A DNA stretch of 64,000 bases from Sternotherus odoratus (Eukaryota > Chordata > Testudines > Kinosternidae), in contig JAVMKO010000043.1 in the NCBI GenBank assembly GCA_032164245.1, positions 649,134-713,133 on the forward strand, given 5' to 3'. The first letter of the stretch is position 1. The number at the start of each line of letters is the position of its first letter. Below are positions 1 to 44,300 of this stretch, one piece after another. The translations under genes and the position numbers were made by a program. The notes under the pieces are model-generated. The model did not search any database, had not been told where the DNA came from, and was given only the letters and a program-made list of their open reading frames with translations.

Positions 1-1626
1 CCATGAGATCACTTTCCCACCCTCAAACCAGGTCTCGCTGGTAGCCGATTTCCCTGATCTTCAGTCCTACGTTTCCTCTTTCTTAATGTCATGCTGGGTA
101 CATAGAGGAATTGGTTCATCTGGGGCCCCCGTGCCCAGCGTGTTGGTGGCAGCGGACTGCTGCCCGTGCCAATGGACGCCTTTCGGCGGTTGGCGTGTTG
201 AGCCTCCTACGCTGAAACGGATGACGGACCCCCTCTCTCAAGTCACCAGCCTCTGGTCTGATGAGGTGGCAGTGCGTTCCCTGTCCTGGGGAATTTCAGA
301 AGCGAATTGTACCTGCAAAACCCCCCTCCCCCATTTGATCACTTGGCTCCAGAGTGCAAGGGTGGGTTTTGGGACACATGGTAGATTCACAGATTTTAAG
401 ACCTTGAGGAACCATGAGATCCTTAGTCTGATCTCCTGTATAACACAGGCCAGGGAACTTAATTCTGTTACCTCTGGGAGCCAGGATTCCTGGGTTTGAT
501 CCTTGGCTCTGGGAGGGGAATGGTATATGGTGGTCAGAGCAGGAGGAGCTGGGAGCCAGGACTCCTGGGTTCTATCCCCTGCTTGAATCCTTTCAAAAAG
601 GCAGCCCCCAAATTGAGCCTGGTGTTCCCGCCGGGGCGTCCTAACGCAGTGCTCACAAGACCAGTTGCTTGACACGGCCGCGGTATCCGTAGAGATCGGA
701 GTGGAGTCCATTAGTTCATCTCTCCATTCCACATTTCCTTGCTCCGGTGTTCTCGGTGATTAAATGCACTTTAATTGAGCAGCACAATTTACGTGTGCGT
801 GGGAGCTCTTTAAAAATTCAAACGTCCAAAACCGCATCCAGACCCTTGCGTATTGCAGCGGCTGTGATTTCATCCTGGCTGGAAACCCAGATCTCACTGG
901 GTTTGGTTAGAAATGATTAATTAAGGAACCATAATGTGCTCAGGACAGAAAATAAATACAGCCTATTGGCCGCGAGAACTTACAAGCTAAGAGGCCGGCA
1001 TGTCTGAGCCAACACGTCAGCAAATCCAGAGGGAAGAGACGTTTACTGAGTTATGAGGCACTGGGAGTTTCTCTTCCTGATGCAAGGGCATGCCACTGTC
1101 AACCTTCGTGCCTCAGTTTCCCTCCCCCCCCTTTTGTTTGTTCTTCTGGGCCTGGGCCATCTCTTGCTCTGGGTTTGTACGGCCTCTGGCGTAGAGGGAC
1201 CCCAATTGCTCTTAGGGCTTATCCGGTGCCACAAGGGCCTGGATGGTGCCCCATGGAACCTTGGTATCGATTGGGTGACCCTGTATGGACTCTGGAAGCA
1301 TGAAGGGGCTATGGTCTCGGTTGAGGGGGGTGGGGAACGCTGTGTACGGCACAATGTTGACCGTCATCTCGGTCAGGGAGCCGGGTTAGTATTGCCGAGT
1401 GACTCCCCGGTTTGTTCCTTCGCTGTCTGGGGGACTGGGGGGAGGGGAAAAAAGCCCCCAAAGATTTTGCACTTCTGGCAACTGCTTTGTGATTTACCTT
1501 CTGAAACGATCCTCTTCTTGCCCTCCCCATCTCCTTTCAGGTTGCTATGGGGATGTTCTGAGAGGAAGTAAGTCCTAGTAACGCGGTGTTGGGTGTGAGG
1601 AGGGAGGACACAGGCGAAAGGTACCA
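1..1626. other. WNK3 5' flank and possible 5' UTR
   Basis: No convincing coding exon is seen. About 370-455 is a minus-strand LINE tail (reverse complement of the usual 'cagactagat...ccttaaaatctatgaatct' end). About 460-600 is two tandem MIR-like SINE heads. The stretch 1541-1626 may be 5' UTR, since CTCCTTTCAG precedes it. Confidence 0.5.
460..600 (+). repeat. MIR-like SINE head, duplicated
   Basis: Two adjacent copies of the GGGAGCCAGGA-TCCTGGGTT segment followed by TCTGGGAGGGG occur. This looks like the tRNA-derived head (B-box-like GGGTTCTATCCC) of a MIR/CORE-type SINE that recurs through the window. Confidence 0.6.
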
Positions 1627-35266
<33,640 letters not shown>

Positions 35267-38200
35267 AGCCAGAGCTGGGAGCTGGAGGCAAACAGGGTGT
35301 TGTCCGTACTCCCCCCATCGTGGCCTGCAAACCGTGTGGATTCTGGTGTGGCTGGCGCCCCGTCTGCCCACGGAGGCGATGCGGCTCGGCTGACAGTGAC
35401 TTGCGGCACGGTTCCTATCCTCCCGGAATACTTGATTTCATTTGAGTTTTTTAACCAGCTTTGGAGAGCTCGGCTCCAGCGTCTCATGCTCCCGAGGCGC
35501 GATGGCTCGAAAAGAAACCTCCCTTCCACCCTGTCTGGCAGCCGGGCTGGTGGGGAGGAGTTTCTCATTTGGTTTGTAAGTTAGTTGATGGGAAAATTGC
35601 TCCTAGAACTCACGTCAGTTTGAGCCGTGGCCGGGAAGTTTAGAAAGAAAATGTTTTGCTCAGTGCAGCTAGCTTCTAAAGAGCCTCCTTCCAGCCCTGA
35701 GCCAGGAGGATTGGGGACTGAAATGGGTTTCCTTGATCTCAGCGATACCGTCGCTGTGTCAGGAATCTCCTTGAGCGATTCGGGGCAGCTCCGTGCAGAG
35801 CCAGTGGCGATTTCCTCGTTCCTCATACACACCCCTCTTGGATGTGAGCAGCTGAGAGATGCCTGGGGAGTCGTGTGTTTCCTGTTGAAATGAGTTCTGG
35901 TTTTGTTATTTCTGCAACAGACGCCAGTCTCAGAGTGGGAAGGGAGTTGCTGGGAGGGGGCTGTTTTAAATCTCTTCCACTCTCTCACCCCTAGGACACA
36001 GATGTGGAGGTGCTAGAGGGCTGCGCGCACCTCTGTGCGAAGGCCGTGACTTGGGGTGTCTTTAGCCCTGCCCAACCCTGTGCTTTGCAGCTCTCCTCGT
36101 TTCGGAAAGCCTGCCTTTGGGAGGCCTGGCTTCCAATGGCTCCGGCACATTTGAAAATGCTGCGTCAGGTCCCATTTTCAAAAGGGACTTTTCCTGATTT
36201 TCAAAGGTAGAAGCAGTTTAGCGGCTTAACTCGTTGATTTCAATTGAATTTAGCCGCCTCACCTGCTTAGTGCTTTGGGACTGTGTTGGTAGGTGCCTGC
36301 TTGCATCGTCACACGCCTGAATACCTTTGAAAATCAGCTCCTACATCGCTTTTGAAAATGGCACTTCTGAAAATTCCATCCGGTGTCATTCTGGCTTCGA
36401 TCTCCCAGCTCATATTTGACCCCCTGGGCTCTGCAGTCTTAAGCACAGTGACCTGGCCGTCGAGGTCCTCGCTGTCATTAGGAGAACATTTGAAGCTGCT
36501 CGCTTTCTGTGGGGTTGTTTCTTTGTAATACTCTTCCCCTTGACAGCCTGCCACCGAGGCCTGCGTGGTAGACTACCGCGTCCCCTGCTGGCAGCACTGC
36601 TGCAGCGGTGCTAGGAGAGAGCGCTTCGAGTCCGAGACTAGCTGAGGCTCATGGAGATTTTGTAGCTGAAGTGTGGTTTATGTGAAGTGCAGCAAATCCT
36701 ATTTTGCCCTCTCACTCGCTCCAGCTCCAGCACCAGCACCCAGCTTGATTTCAGTTCCTTGTCGTCTTTGCGAGGGGTTGGGTTAGATTGGTGGTAGGAA
36801 CAGAGACTTCAAATCACTTGCCAAAACGCATCCCGTCCCCCCGCGGCGTTGCTGTCTCGTGGCCTTTTCTGCGTCCTGAGTTTCAATCAGACATTTCTTT
36901 GCCAGGTGGCTTTCGAGTCCGCTGGATCTTCCAAGCCTGGGCCCTTGGTCAGAGAGGAACTTTTCAGACGTGCCAAATGCTTCTGCTTCACCCTGAAAAC
37001 CTGGCTTAGAACAGCATTAGAAATGGACCCAGGTAGAGGGGCAAACCCGGCCCCATTCCATGCCTATGCCCCGACCCGTCTGTCTGCAGCCACCTGCATT
37101 GCCTTATAACTGCGGTCTCCTAGGATTTTGGACAGGTTTTTCGTGGGAAGGGCCACGTGTCCTAGGGTGACCTGGCACCAGTGGGTTTAACTTTTTGATA
37201 GCGAACACGTACAGAAAAGAAACCCACACGCAGCTAGCGAGCTGAGTTTATGCAGACCCGAGAACAGCATTTTTTGGTTTTCTAAAGAGGTTTCAGTTGT
37301 TTTTTGGCTGTTGTGTTCACTTTGTTCAAAACAAGACTCAAACGGTGTAGGCCCTTGGACTATGAGGACTGGTTTTGTTCCCCACGTGCAGGAGAGAGTG
37401 TGTGGAAATGGAAGGTGCTTGGCCTTAGTTTCCTTCCCCTCCCCAAAGCACAGATCTGTGACACGGCCGTTGGTTTTCCGTTGGGAGGGGAAATCCAGGG
37501 CTTGTCTGCTCTTGCAAACCTGCAGCAGGAGGGATTTTCCATAGACCCAGGCCTAAGAAACGGTATTAGCACTGGGACCTGATTGTAATTGACATCAAAA
37601 TCGGACAGAAATCCGAGCTCTACGCAGCCCGAGTGAAAGCACACCTTAGCATGCGTCTGTTGGTACGGCTGCTCCCTTGTAGGAAGAGGAGAAAGCTGGT
37701 ACAACTGTATCTACAGGAGGGATGGGACAGGTATCGTATCTGTAACTGACACAAGTCGAGTGGTATACAGGTCTGGAGGATGCTTTTGGCTTTAACCCTG
37801 CTCATTTCTGAGCGGTCCGGCCCTGATCCAGCGAAGCACAAGTTGAAGTGTGTGAGTAATCAAGGACAGGAACAGTTCATTGGGAAGAGCCCATGCACAG
37901 ACAAACCTTTAGTGACGCTGGGAATCTAGCCCTTGATTCAGGCAGGAAGAGTCTTGAACAGCAGCAGGGGATGGGTGTTCCCGATCAGGGCCCGACAGCA
38001 GAAATGACGGCAGTTAGACTGGGAAAACGCCGACTGTCGGTATGGACAAGTCACTTGTGTCTGTTTCTGGGGCAAACAAGTTCTTGGAAGATTGCAGTCC
38101 CTCCAGATGTCCCCTCCCTATCATGAAGTGTCTGAGCAGTGACTCTGGTAACAAACCAAACCGTGCCCCCAGCCCCAAAAGAGTCGGTAGCAGCGTTCAG

Positions 38201-39600
38201 TCTGTATTTAATGGTTCCTCTTTTCGTTGGCTGTACTGGAACAAGGAGCTCTCTGGGTCCCACACGGCATTTTTATTTTCTATCCAGCATGTAGGATTTG
38301 ACGGTGATAAATGTGAATTTTTTTTTAAGAGACTTTTTAGTTTCCTGCTGTGACTCTTTCAGGTGGAAGTCTACCGGGGTCCATCCACTGTAACGAATGT
38401 ATCATTTTAATAACGGGCTGCTTTGGGAGACAGTCTGCTGAACCTGGCGCTTTTTACGTTTGTTCTTGGTTTTATCTACCTCATTTTTTTTTTCATTTTT
38501 TTTTAGTGCCGTTTGAATCCAGCCTCCGATTTCCCAGTGTTCCTTTATTTCCACCCCTCGACTTATGGGACTTCAAAGTGACATTTGATCTTCCATTTTC
38601 TAAGTTAATTATTTGTGTAGCAATCGCATTTGCTCTCTTGAGTGGCAAATCTCTCTTTCTCCCCCCCCCCCCCAATTCAGCTGGATGAATGAAAATCTGA
38701 TTTGGACACTGCACAGTTGACCTGGGATCTTTGGTAAAGCATGTGGAAGCTGGAGCGCCGATCCACCTTTCACTAGCAACAATTTGAAAAGCTTGTTTTG
38801 TGGACAAAAGCATCCCACATGCATTATTTGTGTCCCCAATTAAGCCATCAAAATAAGCCAAGCCACTGGCACTGTTCTGTGGGGCGTGATTTTTAACGTC
38901 CTTTTAAGGTGTTTTATTTAAAAGTCGTTAAAATGATGCATTCTGCGCTGTTTCATTTCGGAAACCCAGCAGTTTGTCTGTCCTTTATTTTACACCTTCT
39001 TACTCTGTAAAGGTGAAATGTTTGGTGAAAGCTCTGTTAACCTAAAATAGATTTGGATTTTCGTTTTTTAATAATTTGTTTCTTTTTGGTGGTTGTAAAT
39101 CTCCAATTCATCCCAACAGCAAGCAGGAGTGTGGGGGTTTGGGAATGGGGGGGGGACAGGCAAAAAATCTCCACTTCCTTCGCAAACCGCCTCCCCCTGA
39201 GCAATGTGACTAGAGCCATCTGGGATAAGAGAGGGTCCTAGTGTGAGGTTGAGCACCCAGGAAAACAATCGATCTGCTCCGAGCGAGGACCTCAGCTGGG
39301 ACGGGCAGGATGGATTTATGATGCGGCTGTGGGTATTTGTGAAACACAGGAGTGCAGCCCCCCCCCCCCCAGCTCCTTGATGGGGCCAAAGGTCGAGTGG
39401 GGCTAAGTGGCCTCGCCCCCCTCACCACCAACCCATGCGGCTGTGCGCCTAGCCTGGGGCCCAGGGGCGCCTAAATCACAACCTCCTTCCCTCCTGTTCC
39501 CAGAGAGGGGTCTGGGTAATGTCAATGAGGCCCCTCCACCTGTTCCCAGAGAGGATTCTGGGTAATATAATCCCCTCCCCTTTTCCTGGAGCACGGTGGG
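35267..39600. other. WNK3 3' UTR and WNK3-FAM120C intergenic region
   Basis: The first part is presumably WNK3 3' UTR. I found no clear AATAAA up to 39300, so the cleavage site is not placed. 36160-36400 is a dispersed repeat with TTTTCAAAAGGGAC and CTTTGAAAATCAG motifs. 38340-39100 is AT-rich and unique-looking. No coding exon is seen. Confidence 0.5.
36160..36400. repeat. Dispersed repeat with TTTGAAAATC/TTTTCAAAAG motifs
   Basis: CCCATTTTCAAAAGGGACTT, GATTTTCAAAGGTAG and CCTTTGAAAATCAGCTCC resemble a sauropsid interspersed repeat with 'aaatgggacttaggc' units. The class is not certain. Confidence 0.45.
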
Positions 39601-39629
39601 TAAAGAGGCTGGGGTGGGCAGGCTAGTGG

Positions 39630-40260
39630 ACTACAACTCCCAGCATGCCCTATGGATGGGTAAAGGTGGCTAAGGGCCGCAATGGCCATTGGGAGTCGTA
39701 GTCCTTGCTGGTCACTCCAAGGTGGAGACTACACCTACCATGGGGCCCTGCGACATACAAGATGGCGTTCTGCGAGCCGCACTACAACTCCCATGATCCC
39801 TTGGGAGAGACTTGGCAAGATGGCGACCTTAGGACCCACAGTAGCCTGGGAGTTCTGCACTACATCTCCCATGGGGCCCTACACCGCCCGGCTCGATGGA
39901 CAGGGCCGCATGGGGGAGACGGGCTCGGGGGGGGGGGGTTGCCCGGTTCGCTCGGGCTGCTGGGAGTCGTAGTCCGAGCCTCCCGCGCCCTCGGTGCAAA
40001 CGGGGCTGCCCTGACGGAGATGACTACAACTCCCATGAGCCCACGCGAAGGCGACCCGGACAGCAGGGTGTGAGGGCGGCGCACTTCCCGCACTGCCTGC
40101 CGGGACTTGTAGTCCCAACCCCTCCCGCCCGTCCATGGGTTCTAAGGGGCGCACCCCGAGGGAGCCAACTACAACTCCCGTCGTGCCCCGCGGCCGGGCG
40201 GGGGGAGGGGTGGCAGGGAGGCGGAGAAGGAGAAGAAGGCTACAACATGGCGGCCACGGC
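39630..40260 (+). promoter_or_regulatory. FAM120C promoter region with ZNF143/THAP11-type and YY1-type motif cluster
   Basis: Nine matches to the ACTACA-N2-TCCC(AGCATGC) motif known for ZNF143/THAP11 lie within 560 bp: plus strand near 39630, 39728, 39781, 39859, 40023 and 40168; minus strand near 39684, 39956 and 40096. The 39630 copy is the full ACTACAACTCCCAGCATGC. YY1-type motifs are AAGATGGCG at 39759 and 39817 and AACATGGCGGCC at 40244. The region is GC-rich, lies just 5' of the FAM120C start, and the 40244 site is probably near the transcription start. Motif identity is from memory and function is inferred. Confidence 0.75.
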
Positions 40261-40385
40261 TGCCCCAAAGCGCTGGGCGCTGTGAGGGGGGGGGGACGGG
40301 GAGGAGCTCAGGAGCCAGCCCCCGGCTAGGGGAGGGGGGGGGTCCAGCCCCCCCTCGCCCTGACCCCGCAGTGGGGCCCACCGCG

Positions 40386-41300
40386 ATGGGGGTCCAGGGC
40401 TTCCAGGAGTTCGTGGAGAAGCGCTGCCCGGGCGCCGTGGTGCCCGTCGACCTGCTCAAGCTGGGCCGGGCTGCGGGGGTCCGTGGGGGGCCCCCCTGCT
40501 GTGGCCTGGCCGGCTACCTCCAGCCGCTGCCCGGCCACTACCCCCCGCCTCTTGCGGCCCACTCCCAGCATGCTCTGGGGGTCCACTCCCAGCATGCTCC
40601 GGGGCTGGCGGCCCAATCCCAGCATGCTCCGGGGCTGGCGGCCCACTCCCAGCATGCTCCGGGGGTCCACTCCCAGCATGCTCCGGGGCTGGCGACGGTA
40701 GCTCATTCCCAGCATGCTCTGGGGCTGGCGGCGGTGGCGGCCCACTCCCAGCATGCTCCGGGGGTCCACTCCCAGCATGCTCCAGGGCTGGCGACCCACT
40801 CCCAGCATGCTCCGGGGCTGGTGACGGTGGCGGCCCACTCCCAGCATGCTCCGGGGCTGGTGACGGTGGCGGCTCACTCCCAGCATGCTCCGGGGCTGGT
40901 GACGGTGGCGGCTCACTCCCAGCATGCTCCGGGGCTGACATCGGCCTGCCCGGCCCGGCTGCTGGTGGACGCGGACTCGGCCCTGCAGCGGCTGTACGGC
41001 GGCTACCAGACGGACTGGGTGTGCGGTGGCCAGTGGAATGCCATGGTGGGCTACCTGGCGGCCCTGTCCCAGGCCTGCCTCTACCAAGGCGGGCTGGAGC
41101 TGGCGGTCATCTTCAACGGCGGGCTGGGCAAGGAGCGGCTGCCCGAATGGGGCCGCAAGGCCCAGGCTGAGCGGCAGACGGCCCAGCTCATCGCCAGCCA
41201 TGTGGGCAACAAGGGCACGCCGCCCCCCCGCGCCTGGTTCCTGCCCCCCGCCTGCCTTGGACACTGCGTCCGCCTGGCCATGATCCGCTTCCGGGTCAAG
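40386..41300 (+). CDS. FAM120C: FAM120C exon 1 (aa 1-305)
   Basis: The ATG at 40386 gives MGVQGFQEF, the family start; no in-frame ATG lies just upstream. The exon holds the 12-copy SQHA repeat, then LLVDADSALQRLYGGYQTDW through NKGTPPPRAWFLPPACLGHC and ends RFRVK in phase 0 before GTAGGA. Confidence 0.95.
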
Positions 41301-44300
41301 GTAGGAGAGGGCGGCTGCGTGCCTGCCCCCCTTGTCTGTGAACCCCATGCCTCCGCCTGGCGCCCTGGGACTGCCCCCTGCCCTTCCAACCTATGACCCC
41401 TTCCACCTGTCTGAGCCCCGCTCCCTGCGGTCTGAGCCGCGACCCTCACGCCTCTTCTGCTTCCTTCCCCTGCACTTTGTTGTTCTCTTCTGTCACCTCT
41501 CCCAACCAGCTGGGCTGCCTGGCTCTGTGATTGTTCCCAGAGGTGGCTGCATCCCAGCACCGGACGAGCCCCCTCATGCGGCGTTCTATGCGCCTTTTCC
41601 ACGCTGCCCCACCCAGAGGTGGCGGCAACTCAGCGCTGCGTGACTCGGATTCAGTGTGTCTGTTGGATTTCTCTCTCTCCATCAACAGTGGTTCTCTTCT
41701 GACCTTTAATGTGGGCGCTTGGTAGCAAGGGCTGGATGTGGTAGAAACAGCTCGATAGGAAGGACGACCCAGCTTTCATTAAAGGGAGGGGAAGGAGCAG
41801 CCAGCAGTCGGGTTGTAGAATCGTGCCAGGGTCGCGATCAAAAGGGGATGGGGGAGACAAGCGACGGTGACGCTTTGAGGACAGGCAGCCGGAGCGATTT
41901 GGGGTGGAGCTGCCTGTCCCACACCCGAGTGTAGCTCTGCCTCCGGATATGGGATGTGATCTCCTCCCATGCTTCAGGGCTTCACCAGCTGAGGTCAGGA
42001 AGGAAGGTTCCCTCTCTCCCTAATGCAGAACTGTAGTTTCTGTGCCCTCCTCAGAAGCACTGGGGATCAGCTGCACTAGAGGTGTCCTGGACCAGTGAGC
42101 CAGAGCCCTCTGTGTAGCCCCTGGGTGGGGGTAGGGGTGCGGTTGGGCCCCCAGGCCCAGAGTTGCCCAATGTGGGGCTGGCAGAACCACACATTGCACT
42201 GACCGGGAGGGAGAAACCCAACAAAGAGTTGCCAGCTTCCTCCAAGCACAGAGATGGCGCCTGCGGTGCTCCCTCCTTCCATGCTCTGCGGAGGCTCTTT
42301 CCCCCCAGTACAGGCCTCCCTGTTCCCTCTCTACAGCTGCCCCGTTCCTTCCCCCCCCATGCCTGGGCCCCCCAGATCCTCTGTGTGGGCCCCAGTCTTT
42401 CCTTCGTCTCACCACTGTCGAGCGTGACCGTCTTCTCCCGCCCCCAGGTCTTCCAGAGCCTGGAGGACCATCACCTGGAGGTGGTGTCCTCCTTCCGGGA
42501 GCGGGGCTTCCACGGGCTGCTGGCCCACGACTCGGAGTTCGCCCTGGCCAACCTGCCCTGCTACTTCAGCGCCCACGCCCTGAAGCTGAGCTGGAACGGC
42601 AAGAGCCTCACCACCAATCAGTTCCTCATGCACCAGGTGGCCGAGCAGCTGGGCCTGAAGGTCTCCAGCTTCCCCATCTTCGCCGCCCTGCTGGGTAGGG
42701 GCAGCCGAGGCAAACAGCTGGGGCCTGCTTGGGGGGAGGGGGGGGAGGGGAGCTGGGACACACCCCCCCCCCAGCCGTAGGACGGACACGCAGGTCCCTC
42801 TGGGAGTGGGAGTCCTTCCCTGGGACCGAGGGGTTCATGGTGCTGGCTATGCCGCTCTGTACCTCGGGGGGGGGAGAGGAGCCAGTCCCCACCCCACTGC
42901 TGTCTCTGTGGCTGTAGGAGGGGTGGGGTGCTCTGGGGTCGGGGACCACATGAGGGGCTGGGGGACAGCTCTGGGCGGGGTCTCTGTGCTCTTTGGGGGA
43001 CACCTGCTGGGGTGGGGTGGGGATCTCTCTAGGCAGTATCTCGCTGATGAAGTACCACTTGGAGGAGTGTCCGGGGTCACTCTAGGGAGGGACTCTATGG
43101 TCATGGAGACCACCCTCTAGGCAAGCAGTCTATGATCAGGGAGCACATGGGGTGGGGATTGGGAGTACCCTCTAGGCAAGGTCTTTGCTTCCCATTCTAG
43201 CCAGGAACTCCGTGGTTGAAAGGGGGGCTACTCTCTGGGCAGGGTCTCTATGGTCAGTGATGATATGGGGCTGGGGACCACTCTAGGCAAGATCTCTATG
43301 GTCAGATAATGGGGGGGTTGGAATTGCATGAAGAAAGGGGGCCACTCGGGGATCCTGAGGGAAAGAGGGGGGGCATTTACGCAAATGAAAGTGCTAGTCT
43401 TCAAATATTCAAATCAGAGCGGCCTCATTTGCATAAAATCCCAGTTTTCTGGCCGGAGTCCTCCAGTCAGAAGACTCCATGACCGCCCCCCCCCTCTTCT
43501 CTTTGGGGGCGGAGGGGGGCACTGAATCCCTTTGGGGCACGGTAAGCAGGGGCCGTGTTATTCCCACCTCTCCCAGGTAACCACATCCTCCCGGACGAGG
43601 ACCTGGCTGCTTTCCACTGGAGCCTGCTGGGGCCAAACCACCCGCTGGCATCGCTCAAGGTAGCCTCATGCCCCCTGGCGCTGCCCTGCTGGCGGGGGGC
43701 AGGCCCACAGCGGCCTGGTGGGGCTGAGACAGGATAGGCCTTGTGGGTCGGAGAAGAGGGGACTGGGAGCCAGGATTCCTGGCCCTAGGAGGGCAGTGGT
43801 GTCTAGTGGTTAGAGCAGGGGGGCTGGGAGCCAGGACTCCCTTGCCCTGTCTGTGAATTACTCTCCCCCACTTCTCTGAAATGTGGGGCTGATCGTACTG
43901 CCCCAGACTCCGGGGATCTTGGGACCAGCTTCATCATGAGCTCTATGGTCAGAGAACTGGGGGTGATTGGTGACATTGTCTAGGCAGAGTCCTATGGTTG
44001 AGGAGCAAAGGGGGGGTTCAGGGTCACTCTAGGGAAGACTGTATGGTCAGGGAGTACAGGGAGATTGGGGACGCTCTGGGCAGGTGTCTATGGTCAGGGA
44101 GCAGAGGGGGGGCTGGGGACGCTGTAGGAAGGTGTCAATGGTTGGGGAGCACATCGGGGGGCTGGGGACACTAGACAGGTGTCTGGTCAGGGAGCACAGG
44201 GGGGCTGGGGACGCTCTAGGCAGGTGTCTATGGTCAGGGAGCACAGGGGGGCTGGGGACGCTCTAGGCAGGTGTCTATGGTCAGGGAGCACAGGGGGGCT

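Noticed and set aside
1053..1571. 172-codon open frame upstream of WNK3
   Set aside because: No recognised homology or codon pattern; it ends at the likely 5' UTR acceptor.
40371..40385. Alternative FAM120C start at GTG 15 bp upstream
   Set aside because: Not an ATG; MGVQGF at 40386 matches all family members.
40326..41348. 340-codon minus-strand open frame with RSMLGVG repeats
   Set aside because: It is the antisense of the FAM120C exon 1 coding repeat, whose unit lengths keep all frames open.
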